Positions 8,139 through 16,797 of a DNA stretch of 64,000 bases are shown here, one piece after another; position 1 is the first letter of the stretch, and each line of letters opens with the position of its first letter. Under the pieces are notes generated by a model. The model made no database searches, was not told the DNA's origin, and saw nothing but the letters and a program-made list of their open reading frames with translations. Source of the stretch: Vulcanococcus sp. Clear-D1 (GTDB lineage Bacteria; Cyanobacteriota; Cyanobacteriia; PCC-6307; Cyanobiaceae); NCBI RefSeq assembly GCF_014654725.1, contig NZ_JACVZV010000015.1, positions 124,001-188,000 of the forward strand. Direction: 5' to 3'. The position numbers were made by a program, and so were the translations under genes.

Positions 8139-9866
8139 CTACACCTTCTCGATCAAGGGTTGATAAGTCGGCGTCCATTCAGCTGCATCCAGACATTGCA
8201 TCGCCTCGTCGGGTGTGCGGGCAAACCTGGCCAGCCCCGCTTCTACGGCTTCCATGGCCACCGCATCAGCCACCACCCGGCCGATGCGGGGGGCATCGCA
8301 CAAGGCTGGCATCAAGGCCTCGGATGGATCCCGGCTGGCGGGAATCTGCTGCGCTAGGGCATGCAGGCCCGAATCAATCAACGCATCGGTCATGCGCGTG
8401 ATGCCGAGGGCTACAGCCGCAAATCCCAGCCCCGGGAAGAGGAAGCAGTTGTTGCACTGCCCCACGACCCGTCCATTCACCGGTTTGAACGGGCTGCCGG
8501 TCGCCACCAGTGCGCGACCGCTTGTCCAACGCCACACATCGGCCGGCGCTGCTTCGGCCAGATGGGTTGGATTGGAGAGCGGCAGGATGATCGGGTGCTC
8601 GCATGCGCTCAGCATGCTTTCCACCACTGGCTGGCTGAAGGCTCCAGCCACGGTGGATGTTCCGATCAGCACCGTTGGCTTTACCTGATCCACCACGGTC
8701 TGCAGATCCATCACCCCGCTGCTGCTGCGCGGCCACCCCTCTGTTTCCGCTGGATCCCGCCCGAGTTCCAGAGCTGCTGGGCTCACATCCACGCTCTCCC
8801 GGGTGACCAGGCCGCATCGATCGACCGCCCAGATCCGCTGCCTTGCTTCGCATGCGCTCAGTCCCTCGGCTTGCAGCAACCTGAGTAGACCTTCTGCAAT
8901 TCCGCAGCCTGCTGTGCCCGCACCGAAGATCACAATCCGCTGATCTTTGAGCTGTTGGCCTAGCCCCTGGCATCCGGCAAGTACGGCCGCACTCGCCACG
9001 CCACTGGTGCCCTGAATGTCGTCGTTGAAGCTTGGAAGCCGGTTGCGATAGCGATCCAGGATCGTTTTTGCGGTGTTGCGGCCGAAGTCTTCCCAGTGCA
9101 GGCAGGCACCTGGCAACACCGCTGCCACTGCCTCCACGAACTCATCAATGAAGGCTGCGTAAGCAGCACCCTGCAATCGCGGTTGCCGCAGGCCTGGATA
9201 CAGAGGATCGTTGAGCAGACTCTCCCGGTTGGTGCCCACATCCAGCACCACGGGGAGCACAGATTCCGGGTTCAGGCCAGCGCACAGCGTGTACACCGCA
9301 AGCTTGCCTTGACAGATATGAATGCCGCCAACGCCCTGATCGCCAATTCCGAGAATGCCCTCCGCATCGGTCACCTGCACCAGGCCGATTCCAGCGTTGG
9401 ATCCAGTGCGCAGCACTTGCTCCAGGCGTCCAGCCTGACTCGCATTCAGAAACAGTCCATCCTGGGGTGTTCGGTAGGTCTGGCTGAAGCGCTGGATCAC
9501 AGCTCCAACCGTTGGTGTGTAGACCACCGGCAGCACGGCTTCGAGGTGCGTGCGCAGGAAGGCGTGGAACAGCACCACGTTGCTGCGCCGCAATCCATCC
9601 ACAAAGGTGAATTGCTCCAGTGGCTGGTTGATCGATTGAAACGCTTGCCAGCAGCGCTCCACCTGCTGGTCCAGACGTTCACACTGGGCCGGGAGCAACC
9701 CTTCCAAGGCAAAGATCCGGCGTTCTTCCGCGCTGAAGGCCGTGCCTTTGTTGAGGGCTGGTTGGCGTAGCAGCTCAAGGCCACGCAGTTCGGTTTGTCG
9801 TGGTGCCTTCCCAACCAGAGCTGTTTCAGTGGAGAGCAGCACCATGGTGCGAACCGTTTCGGGCAC
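8139..9866 (-). CDS. NAD-dependent malic enzyme
   Basis: This 575-residue enzyme oxidatively decarboxylates malate to pyruvate with reduction of NAD(P). The N-terminal domain contains VVYTPTVGAVIQ near residue 115, the malic signature FNDDIQGTSGVA lies near residue 280, and the nucleotide fold shows IVIFGAGTAGCGIAEG near residue 315. The length is typical of the long (SfcA/MaeA-type) family rather than the short MaeB form. The start could also be the internal ATG at 9845. Together with pyk and PEP carboxylase (not in the window) it would form a route to pyruvate. It faces a divergent small gene. Confidence 0.93.
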   Translation of the reverse strand: MPETVRTMVLLSTETALVGKAPRQTELRGLELLRQPALNKGTAFSAEERRIFALEGLLPAQCERLDQQVERCWQAFQSINQPLEQFTFVDGLRRSNVVLFHAFLRTHLEAVLPVVYTPTVGAVIQRFSQTYRTPQDGLFLNASQAGRLEQVLRTGSNAGIGLVQVTDAEGILGIGDQGVGGIHICQGKLAVYTLCAGLNPESVLPVVLDVGTNRESLLNDPLYPGLRQPRLQGAAYAAFIDEFVEAVAAVLPGACLHWEDFGRNTAKTILDRYRNRLPSFNDDIQGTSGVASAAVLAGCQGLGQQLKDQRIVIFGAGTAGCGIAEGLLRLLQAEGLSACEARQRIWAVDRCGLVTRESVDVSPAALELGRDPAETEGWPRSSSGVMDLQTVVDQVKPTVLIGTSTVAGAFSQPVVESMLSACEHPIILPLSNPTHLAEAAPADVWRWTSGRALVATGSPFKPVNGRVVGQCNNCFLFPGLGFAAVALGITRMTDALIDSGLHALAQQIPASRDPSEALMPALCDAPRIGRVVADAVAMEAVEAGLARFARTPDEAMQCLDAAEWTPTYQPLIEKV

Positions 9867-9931
9867 TCAAGGGGATCGCTCCTGGGGCGATGGTCACCGT
9901 CACTACGAACCGATCCGCTCCTGCGTGCCTC

Positions 9932-10240
9932 ATGACACAGATCTCTGCCGCTGGAATCTGGGAGCTTTGGGCTGTTGAAGGAGGGTCGCTGATGCCATCC
10001 CACTCATTACTGGCTCAATTCGGACAGCCCATCGCTAAGCGTTATCGGCTGATCAACGCCAGCTTCGAGGTACATCCTCACCTCGATGCCATCTACGACT
10101 CCCTCGAGGATGCGCTCACGGATGCGGCGGCCTGGTTGGCGTCTCATACGTCGTCGGCTCAGGCTGCGATCGGGGTGGAGGTGTGTACGCGTTCAGGTGA
10201 GTGGCGCACCCTGCGCCAGCCGGCTCCCCTGGCGGCTTAA
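9932..10240 (+). CDS. Hypothetical protein (102 aa)
   Basis: I do not recognise this soluble protein. The ORF track begins at 9800, which would overlap the malic enzyme start; the ATG at 9932 (MTQISAAGIWELW) keeps the two divergent genes apart. The central part LINASFEVHPHLDAIYDSLEDALTDA looks like a folded helix-strand unit. A strong hairpin terminator follows 14 bases after the stop, which supports this as a transcribed gene. Confidence 0.6.
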   Translation: MTQISAAGIWELWAVEGGSLMPSHSLLAQFGQPIAKRYRLINASFEVHPHLDAIYDSLEDALTDAAAWLASHTSSAQAAIGVEVCTRSGEWRTLRQPAPLAA

Positions 10241-10254
10241 GGCGTGCCAACAAA

Positions 10255-10280
10255 AAAGCCCCGGCAACTGCCGGGGCTTT
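10255..10280. terminator. Bidirectional intrinsic terminator
   Basis: A near-perfect hairpin (AAAGCCCCGGC, loop AACT, GCCGGGGCTTT) is flanked by an A-run on the left and T-rich sequence on the right. It lies between two convergent genes, so it can end both the small gene on the plus strand and cyabrB on the minus strand. Confidence 0.85.
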
Positions 10281-10307
10281 GCTTGAGGTGAATGGCCAAG
10301 ACGGCAA

Positions 10308-10670
10308 TCACTCTTCTTCGGTGGCGCCGGCGGGGATCAGTTTGATCTGCTTGCGACCCAGTTTGATCTCGAACTCGTCGCCGGGCTTGAGGTCGAGCAT
10401 GGCGGTGTAGGCCTTGCCAATCAGCAGGTTGCCGTTGCCCTGCACTGTGGCGGTGTAGCTCAGCTTGCGACCACCTTTGCCACGGCCCACGCCATCGTTG
10501 CCGAGGCTGAGACCTTTGGCTTCCAGCAGAGCTTCGTAGAAGGCGGTGAAGTTCAGGCGTTCGCCACCATCCTTCTTGGTGCTCACATAGCCGCAGCTGC
10601 GCACCAGATCGGATTTGGACACGTCGCCAAGTTCTTTGACCTTGGCCAGCAGTTCAGAGCCGGTGAGCAT
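10308..10670 (-). CDS. AbrB-family transcriptional regulator (cyAbrB)
   Basis: This 120-residue DNA-binding protein belongs to the cyanobacterial cyAbrB clade, whose AbrB-like domain is C-terminal rather than N-terminal. The conserved N-terminal segment MLTGSELLAKVKELGD, the middle SDLVRSCGY, and the C-terminal GNLLIGKAYTAMLDLKPGDEFEIKLG are all present. I use the ATG at 10670; the track start at 10745 would overlap the divergent small membrane gene and adds a non-conserved leader. Cyanobacteria usually carry two paralogues that tune carbon/nitrogen balance. Which of the two this is cannot be told here. Confidence 0.92.
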   Translation of the reverse strand: MLTGSELLAKVKELGDVSKSDLVRSCGYVSTKKDGGERLNFTAFYEALLEAKGLSLGNDGVGRGKGGRKLSYTATVQGNGNLLIGKAYTAMLDLKPGDEFEIKLGRKQIKLIPAGATEEE

Positions 10671-10731
10671 GGATCGGAATTGAATCAATCCAACAATAAC
10701 GCTCGGGCGGTACTGTGCCATCCCCTGACCA

Positions 10732-10905
10732 ATGATCTCCGTCATGTTTCTGATCGCCTGTCTCGCGATCCTGCCGCTGCTTCTGATCGCCTACTACACG
10801 ATTCAACGCACCGCGGGGCATCACAGCCGTGAGGATACCCGCCACATGATCCAGGACATGGTGGTGGAGGCCATGAACAAGCACGATCAAGACTTCGACG
10901 ACTGA
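10732..10905 (+). CDS. Small single-pass membrane protein (57 aa), not in ORF track
   Basis: This gene is too short for the ORF track. From the ATG at 10732 (or 10744) it encodes one hydrophobic helix (FLIACLAILPLLLIAYYTI) followed by a hydrophilic, His- and Asp-rich tail ending in HDQDFDD. The hydrophobic segment followed by charged residues is a coherent type I or III single-pass design. It diverges from cyabrB with about 60 bases between starts, and it runs up to 4 bases before the end of the opposing gene at 10910. The function is unknown. Confidence 0.6.
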   Translation: MISVMFLIACLAILPLLLIAYYTIQRTAGHHSREDTRHMIQDMVVEAMNKHDQDFDD

Positions 10906-10909
10906 TCGC

Positions 10910-11377
10910 CTAACAGCTGCTGATCCAGCGCATCAGTGCTTTTGCCGGATCGCTCAACTCCGCGATCGAGCCATAGAGCCAGTCCTGCCAGCCGTGTTGT
11001 GGCAATCCACTGAACACCATCAGATTGAGTGGATAGTCCTCTGAGTCGCTGCAGCGCCGAAAGTCGTCGCGATAGAGGAACACCGGCTTCCCCAGTGCGA
11101 TCGCCGCTCCCAGTTCCAGCATCACCCCTTCATCCGGGGGTGTTCCATTCACGATGGCCAGCAGAGCATCGGCATCGCGAACATCCTGGAGGTCCGCCTG
11201 GGCCACACGCCAGGCCCAACCAGGCTGCGCTAGATCCACCTGACCATTCCGACTGAACGGTTCCCAAACCTCCAGCCCGAGCTGCTCCAGTGCGGTGATG
11301 AAATCCGGCAACAGTCGCTCACGCCAGTGGGGTGAAAACCCGTAAGGAGAGGCCAGATACAACGTGGGCTGACCCAT
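10910..11377 (-). CDS. Nucleoside 2-deoxyribosyltransferase-like protein
   Basis: This 155-residue protein fits the nucleoside 2-deoxyribosyltransferase family, which exchanges bases on deoxyribonucleosides. Family features are LYLASPYGF at residues 6-14, the Asp pair VRDADALLAIVNGTPPDEGVMLELG (about residues 66-90) with the presumed catalytic Glu, and GKPVFLYRDD. Its ATG overlaps the stop of the upstream phosphoribosyltransferase gene by one base (TGATG), so the two are translationally coupled. A joint role in base or nucleoside salvage is likely but unproven. Confidence 0.82.
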   Translation of the reverse strand: MGQPTLYLASPYGFSPHWRERLLPDFITALEQLGLEVWEPFSRNGQVDLAQPGWAWRVAQADLQDVRDADALLAIVNGTPPDEGVMLELGAAIALGKPVFLYRDDFRRCSDSEDYPLNLMVFSGLPQHGWQDWLYGSIAELSDPAKALMRWISSC

Positions 11378-11760
11378 CAGCGGGAAGCGCGATACAGCTG
11401 TTCATCCAGCGCCGCCGCGGCAGCGTTCTCCCAGGGAAACACAATCCATTCATCCGTTTCGGTCACATCCACCGCCTGCCACCACTGCGGCTCGACCTTG
11501 CTCAACCACACCATGGTTGTGCAGTTCTCGAGCTGGCGATAGGCCTCGAGGGTGAGCCCCGTTTCATACACATCGTCTACCAGCAGACAGCCCGGCTGTG
11601 CGCTGCTCAGTAGAGGCAGATCCAGGCGATGGCTGAGCGTCACCGCCAGGACCAAGCCGCCGCGGGGAATGCCATGCACGCCGCAGAACCGTTGGCCTTG
11701 GCAACGCTCCACGATCGTGTCGACCGCCCGCTCGAAATCCTGCCAAGTGAGTGTGCGCAT
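11377..11760 (-). CDS. Phosphoribosyltransferase (type I PRTase fold)
   Basis: This 127-residue protein carries the PRPP-binding signature CLLVDDVYETGLTL and an N-terminal GIPRGGLVLAV loop typical of purine or xanthine-guanine type PRTases. It is shorter than classic hypoxanthine or adenine PRTases (170-190 residues), and the hood region that sets base specificity is brief, so the substrate is unclear. I place the start at ATG 11760 (MRTLTWQDF). It is coupled to the deoxyribosyltransferase-like gene downstream by a TGATG overlap. Confidence 0.82.
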   Translation of the reverse strand: MRTLTWQDFERAVDTIVERCQGQRFCGVHGIPRGGLVLAVTLSHRLDLPLLSSAQPGCLLVDDVYETGLTLEAYRQLENCTTMVWLSKVEPQWWQAVDVTETDEWIVFPWENAAAAALDEQLYRASR

Positions 11761-11991
11761 CGTCGCCTCGATCGATGCGCACACTGTCGCAATCAGGACG
11801 ACCTGATCGCTTCAGGCCAGCCGCTTCAGCGGCGTGAGGGCTACCAGGCTGAGATGGGCCATGGCTCTGCACACGGATAAAACCGCCAGGCCAAGGCAGA
11901 GGGGGCAGTGCATCAGGCTCATGCAGCCAGCTTTATGCAATCGCTTCGGGCTGAAGCGTTTCCTGCAGAAACTTCATCAACGCCCTTGCGA

Positions 11992-12396
11992 TCAGCGGCG
12001 CACCGGCACCACGGTCATCCCCACAGGCGCCAGGGCGATCAGCGCGAGCTTGATGTGCTGGATGCCGAAGGGAATACCAATGATCGTGATGAAGCAGGCC
12101 AGCGCTGAGGTGAGATGGCCGATCGCCAGCCACCAGCCGGCTACCAGGAACCACACCACATTGCCGATCAGCCCCAGCGCCCCGGTGCCCAGATCGTGGC
12201 GGCCGGTGAGATCACGCCGGCTGATCGCTTCCTGGCCAAACGGCCACAGCGCGAACGCGCCGATCACAAAACAGGAACGGGCCCAAGGCAGGCCCACGAT
12301 GGTGATCGCGCACACCAGGCCCGCCAGCCACCAACCCAGGGCCATCACCAGGCCGCCGAGCACCACCCAGAGAATGTTGAGAAGGGCGCTGACCAT
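11992..12396 (-). CDS. YccF-family inner membrane protein
   Basis: The protein of about 134 residues has several hydrophobic segments and two copies of a related motif: ITIVGLPWARSCFVIGAFALWPFG near residue 35 and ITIIGIPFGIQHIKLALIALAPVG near residue 105. This internal duplication is the hallmark of the YccF domain. The function of the family is unknown. It lies 25 bases downstream of nothing on its own strand other than the helicase gene that ends at 12422, so it could be the tail of the repair operon or independent. Confidence 0.8.
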   Translation of the reverse strand: MVSALLNILWVVLGGLVMALGWWLAGLVCAITIVGLPWARSCFVIGAFALWPFGQEAISRRDLTGRHDLGTGALGLIGNVVWFLVAGWWLAIGHLTSALACFITIIGIPFGIQHIKLALIALAPVGMTVVPVRR

Positions 12397-12421
12397 CACG
12401 CCATCTTCTTCTTGGAGCCGC

Positions 12422-15130
12422 TCAAAGCGCTTCGGCCCGTTGCGCTTCGTTGATCAGGCGTTGCACGCGATCCAGCAGTGATTCATTGCTGAGGCGGCTG
12501 TTCAACCGCTCGACGAGCAGTGGGAAGGCCAAGGGTCCTGGCCGGGCGATGCGCTCCACCCGCCAGGTGCACGATGCCATTCGCTCCAGCGCCGCCTGCA
12601 GCCGCTGCGCTTCCAGTTGCTCCTCGAGCACCTCGCGTTGGGCCTGCTCCAGCAGCAGGCTGCCGGGTTCGTGCTTCTGGAACACATCGAACAGCAGCGC
12701 CGCGCTGATCTGCAGCTGCCCACCTGTTTTGTTCTGCCCCGGCATCGCCTGGCTGATCAGGCCGCTCACCTGGGCGATGGCGCGGAAGCGGCGCCGGCAG
12801 AGCTCAGAAAAATTCAGCGCCTGCTGAAGGTCGCTCTCGAGGTTGCTGAGATCGAGCAGATCGTCGCCGTGTAGATCCAGCAGCTCTTCAAAGGGATAGG
12901 TCTTCGGGGCCAGGAGCTCGAAGCCGTAGTCGTTCACCGACACCGTGATCGTGCTGGCCTGCTGCCTCGCCAGCCGCCAGGCCCAGAGGAAGCCGATGCC
13001 TTCGTGCACGAAGCGCCCCTCGAAGGGATACACAAACAGATGGCTGCCTTCGCGGCTGCGGCACAGCTCCACCAGCAGCTGATCGCTGCGCGGTAGGCCG
13101 GAGAGGTTGGCCTGCCTCAGCAGCAGCGGTTCGAGCGCCTGCAGTTCCGGCGTGTCGAGCCTGGCTTCGCCATCGAGGGCGCGGGCGCAGCGGTCCACTT
13201 CCTGGCGCAGATGGGAGCTGAGCAGATCCGACAGCGCCATCTGTCCGCCAGCCCAGGCCGGCACGGTGGAGCTTTTCTTGCTCGTGGCCTTCACCTGGGC
13301 CGTCATTTCCCGCAGCCGCACGAATTCCAGCTGGCGGCCGGCGAAGAAAAACACATCCCCCGGCTTGAGCCGTCCGATGAAGGCCTCCTCCACATGGCCA
13401 ATCACCGCGCCGCGCACGAAGCGCACGGTCACGGATCGATCGGCTGTGATCGTGCCGATGTTGAAGCGATGCAGCCGGGCGATTGTTTTGTCGAGAACGC
13501 GGAAGCGCCAGGGTTCTGCGGGAGCGGCCGGCTCGTCGTCGTGCAGGCGGCAGCGCACCAGTTTGCGGTAGCGGGGATAGGCGCTGAGGCATTGGCCGCC
13601 GTGCTCCAGAAAATCGAGGCACCACTGCCATTGGGCGTCGGTGAGGTGGCGAAAGCTCCAGCACTGGCGCACCGTGGCCAGCTCCTCCTCCGGTTGGAAA
13701 CCGGCTCCGCAGGCCAGGCTGGTGAGGTGCTGCAGCAGCACATCGAGGGGAAGCTGCGGTGGTCGGCGGTGCTCCACCAGGCCGTTCTCCAGGCCCCGCC
13801 GCATGGCGCTCACCTCAAGCAGCTCAAGGGCGTTGGTGGGCATAAACAGCACCTGGGAGGTGCCTCCCGGGCAGTGGGCGCTGCGGCCGGCCCGCTGCAG
13901 CAGCCGCGCCAGGTTTTTGGCGCTGCCGATCTGCACCACCCGCTCCACGGGCTGGAAGTCGACCCCCAGATCCAGAGAACTGGTGCACACCACCCAGCGC
14001 AGCTCCCCAGCTTTCACGCGGGCTTCGATCGCTTCACGCTCGGCGCGGTCGATGGCGCTGTGGTGAAGCGCCAGACAATCTTCCATCTCCGGGCAGGCAA
14101 AGCGCAGGCACTGGTGCCACCGCTCGGCCTGGTTGCGGGTGTTGGTGAACAGCAGCGTGCTCACCCCGGGCTCCAGTCCCGCCACCAGCTCCTCATACAT
14201 GCGCAGCCCCAGGTGACCGCCCCAGGGGAAACCATCGATCGTGTCGGGCAGGAGCGAACGGATCGCCGTTGCCCGCTGGATGTCGGCGGTGATGATCCGC
14301 GGGGTTGTCGGTAGGCCGAGGGCCGCACGGGCGGCTTCGTCGAGATTGCCGATGGTGGCACTGATGGCCCAGGTGCGCAGCATCGGGCGATGGCGCCGCA
14401 GCCAGCTGAGGCAGAGCTCCGTTTGCGAGCCGCGTTTACTCCCCATCAGCTCGTGCCATTCATCGAGCACGACCGCCTGCAGCTGGGCGAACAGCTCCGG
14501 TGCCTTGGCGTTTGCCAGCAGCACGCTGAGGGATTCCGGCGTGGTGATCAGGATCTCGGGCGGTGTGCGCAGCTGTTTGCTGCGCTCATGGGTGCTGGTA
14601 TCGCCATTGCGAATCGCCACCCGCAGCGGCCAACCCATCGCCGCAATCGGTTGTTCAATCGCCAGGGCCAGATCACGGCTAAGGGCCCGCAGCGGTGTGA
14701 TCACCAGCAGGCGCAGGCCGCGGGAGGGAGTGGTGGTGCGACGGGCTCTGCGGCGCGGCTTGGTTTCAGCGTTCTGGAGCTCAACTCCCTGGGGGGCCAC
14801 TGGCTCCGGAAGCGCTGGGAGGACGCGCTCACACTGATATCCGGTTTTCTGTGCATCCTGTTCATAACCCGAGGCGTTGGCGCTTGCGTGCATGGCCTCG
14901 CTTGCTGCGCTGCTCGGCGGCTGTGGTTGTTGGGTTGGCTGTTGTTCCGCGGCCAACAGTTCCGCGATCGGTCCCATCACGGCGGCGTAGGTCTTGCCGG
15001 AGCCGGTGGGGACCTGTAGCAGCCCGCTCTCGCCCGCCAGGTAGGCCCGCCAGCACTGGCGCTGGAAGGCCATCGGCGTCCAGCCTTGCTGAGTGAACCA
15101 GGCCTCGATCGGCGCCAGGGCCTCGCTCAC
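12422..15130 (-). CDS. Ligase-associated DEAD/DEAH-box DNA helicase (Lhr-like)
   Basis: This superfamily 2 helicase has about 902 residues. Motif I (PTGSGKTYAA) is near residue 42, motif II is VVLDEWHEL, motif III is SATIGN, and the second RecA domain carries LARLLQRAGRSAHCPGG. The C-terminal 450 residues fit the Lhr-type accessory region. I place the start at GTG 15130, where GTGA overlaps the ligase stop by four bases; the track start at 15238 lies inside the ligase gene. The Lhr-like helicase, ligase and exonuclease cassette is known in many bacteria, where the genes are annotated as ligase-associated and linked to DNA repair. The exact reaction is not established. Confidence 0.92.
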   Translation of the reverse strand: MSEALAPIEAWFTQQGWTPMAFQRQCWRAYLAGESGLLQVPTGSGKTYAAVMGPIAELLAAEQQPTQQPQPPSSAASEAMHASANASGYEQDAQKTGYQCERVLPALPEPVAPQGVELQNAETKPRRRARRTTTPSRGLRLLVITPLRALSRDLALAIEQPIAAMGWPLRVAIRNGDTSTHERSKQLRTPPEILITTPESLSVLLANAKAPELFAQLQAVVLDEWHELMGSKRGSQTELCLSWLRRHRPMLRTWAISATIGNLDEAARAALGLPTTPRIITADIQRATAIRSLLPDTIDGFPWGGHLGLRMYEELVAGLEPGVSTLLFTNTRNQAERWHQCLRFACPEMEDCLALHHSAIDRAEREAIEARVKAGELRWVVCTSSLDLGVDFQPVERVVQIGSAKNLARLLQRAGRSAHCPGGTSQVLFMPTNALELLEVSAMRRGLENGLVEHRRPPQLPLDVLLQHLTSLACGAGFQPEEELATVRQCWSFRHLTDAQWQWCLDFLEHGGQCLSAYPRYRKLVRCRLHDDEPAAPAEPWRFRVLDKTIARLHRFNIGTITADRSVTVRFVRGAVIGHVEEAFIGRLKPGDVFFFAGRQLEFVRLREMTAQVKATSKKSSTVPAWAGGQMALSDLLSSHLRQEVDRCARALDGEARLDTPELQALEPLLLRQANLSGLPRSDQLLVELCRSREGSHLFVYPFEGRFVHEGIGFLWAWRLARQQASTITVSVNDYGFELLAPKTYPFEELLDLHGDDLLDLSNLESDLQQALNFSELCRRRFRAIAQVSGLISQAMPGQNKTGGQLQISAALLFDVFQKHEPGSLLLEQAQREVLEEQLEAQRLQAALERMASCTWRVERIARPGPLAFPLLVERLNSRLSNESLLDRVQRLINEAQRAEAL

Positions 15131-16797
15131 GGCTGCTGCTCCATCAGGGCCATGGCGTTGGCCAGGCTGTCGGCCTCGCTGGCGGGTTTGTCGGTGCGCC
15201 AGCGGCTGATGCGCGGGAAGCGCACGGCGAAGCCACATTTGTGGCGTTTCGAGGGTTGGATGCCCTCGAACGCGAGTTCAAACACCTGCAACGGCTCCAC
15301 CGCCCGCACAGGCCCGAACCGCTCGGTGGTGTGCGCGCGGATCCAGCGATCGAGCTCGCGGATCTCGGCATTGTCGAGGCCGGAGTAGGCCTTGGCGAAG
15401 GTCACCAACTCCCCGTCGCTGTTCCAGAGGCCAAAGCTGTAGTCGGTGTAGAGGTTGGCGCGCTTACCGCTACCTGCCTGGGCATACAGCAGCACGGCAT
15501 CCAGCCGCAATGGCTCGAGTTTGTGCTTCCACCAGTGGCCGCGTTTGCGCCCCACCAGATAGGGGGAGTCGAGCGCCTTGAGCATCAGCCCCTCCGCCCG
15601 CTGCCCACGGGCCTGATCGCGCAGATGATCCAAGTCGCCCCAGCTCCGCAGCGTCTGGGTTGGGGAGAGTCGCATGCGGCCCTTCCCCTCGGCGCCCTGC
15701 ACGTCCTGCCAGTTTTCATAGAGCTGCTCCAGCTGCTCCCGCCGACGCTGCAGCGGTTGCTGGCGCAGGTCTGTCCCCTGATCTTCCAGCAGGTCGTAGG
15801 CCACGAAAGCGGCCGGGCAGTCGCGCTGCAGGCTGCGGCTCGGTGCTTTGCGCCCCAGCCTTCGCTGCAGGCTGGTAAAGGCTTCCGGTGTTTCGGCATC
15901 GCCGTGCCACACGATCACCTCCCCATCCAGCGCCGTTCCCTGAGGTAACTGCTCCGCCAGGGCGATCAGCTCAGGGAATGCCTCATTGATCAGCTCCTCG
16001 CCGCGGCTCCACAGGCTGCAGCCGCCGGAGCGGTGGATGAGCTGGCCGCGGATGCCATCCCATTTCCACTCCAGTTGCCAACCTTCCGGTGGCGTCTGCT
16101 CCAGTTGGCCGGCCTCAAGGGGGCTAGCCAGAAAGAAGGGATACGGCCGGGCAGACAGGCTCTCGCCCTGGGCATCAGCGGCCGTGAGCTCTGCAAACGC
16201 CGCGGCACTGGGCGTGAATCCACCCATCAGCCGGTGCGCCACCAATGCTTCATCCAGTTCGGCGCTCTGGGCCAGGGCCCGGGTCACCAGTCCCGTGGAG
16301 ACTCCCACTCGGAATCCCCCGCTGAGCAGCTTGTTCACCAGCAGCAGCTGATCTGGCGGCAGGCTGCGCCAACAGGCCTGCACTGCTTTGGTCTGTTTCT
16401 CCCCATCCAGAGCCGCCAACTGAGGCAGCCGTTCGTCCATCCACAGGGCCAGGGGATCTTCAAAGGTGACGCGGCCAGGGTTGCTATCCCAGCGGCTTGG
16501 CTCGCCCGTGCCGTCGGCTCGCTGTTGCCACAGCAACGCCACCGTTTCTGCCGAATCGCCAACCTGGGCGTGGCAGGCCTCAAACAACCACTCCGGCAGC
16601 TCCGTACCCGCCAGGCAGATCTCCCGCAGGCGCCGGCCGGTGATCAGGCGACGGCGCCGCTTGCCCAATAGCAGCGCCAGAGCCCAGGCGGCATCGGCGG
16701 GAGCCGCACTGAGGAAATAGGCCTGCAGCGCCTCCAGCTTGGCGCTCGTGCTGCCGGTGCCATCCAGCTGACGGAAAAGGGCGGCGAACGCTTGCAT
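15127..16797 (-). CDS. ATP-dependent DNA ligase
   Basis: This 556-residue ligase joins DNA nicks using ATP. The adenylation motif KWDGIR lies at residues 245-250, with Lys245 as the predicted AMP-accepting residue. Further nucleotidyltransferase motifs are visible at LDGEVIVWH and EGLMLKALDSPY, followed by WWKHK (motif V). The roughly 200-residue N-terminal region matches the DNA-binding domain of large ATP-dependent ligases. It is independent of the essential NAD-dependent LigA. Its ATG overlaps the exonuclease stop (TGATG) and its stop overlaps the helicase start (GTGA), which indicates a tightly coupled operon. Confidence 0.94.
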   Translation of the reverse strand: MQAFAALFRQLDGTGSTSAKLEALQAYFLSAAPADAAWALALLLGKRRRRLITGRRLREICLAGTELPEWLFEACHAQVGDSAETVALLWQQRADGTGEPSRWDSNPGRVTFEDPLALWMDERLPQLAALDGEKQTKAVQACWRSLPPDQLLLVNKLLSGGFRVGVSTGLVTRALAQSAELDEALVAHRLMGGFTPSAAAFAELTAADAQGESLSARPYPFFLASPLEAGQLEQTPPEGWQLEWKWDGIRGQLIHRSGGCSLWSRGEELINEAFPELIALAEQLPQGTALDGEVIVWHGDAETPEAFTSLQRRLGRKAPSRSLQRDCPAAFVAYDLLEDQGTDLRQQPLQRRREQLEQLYENWQDVQGAEGKGRMRLSPTQTLRSWGDLDHLRDQARGQRAEGLMLKALDSPYLVGRKRGHWWKHKLEPLRLDAVLLYAQAGSGKRANLYTDYSFGLWNSDGELVTFAKAYSGLDNAEIRELDRWIRAHTTERFGPVRAVEPLQVFELAFEGIQPSKRHKCGFAVRFPRISRWRTDKPASEADSLANAMALMEQQP

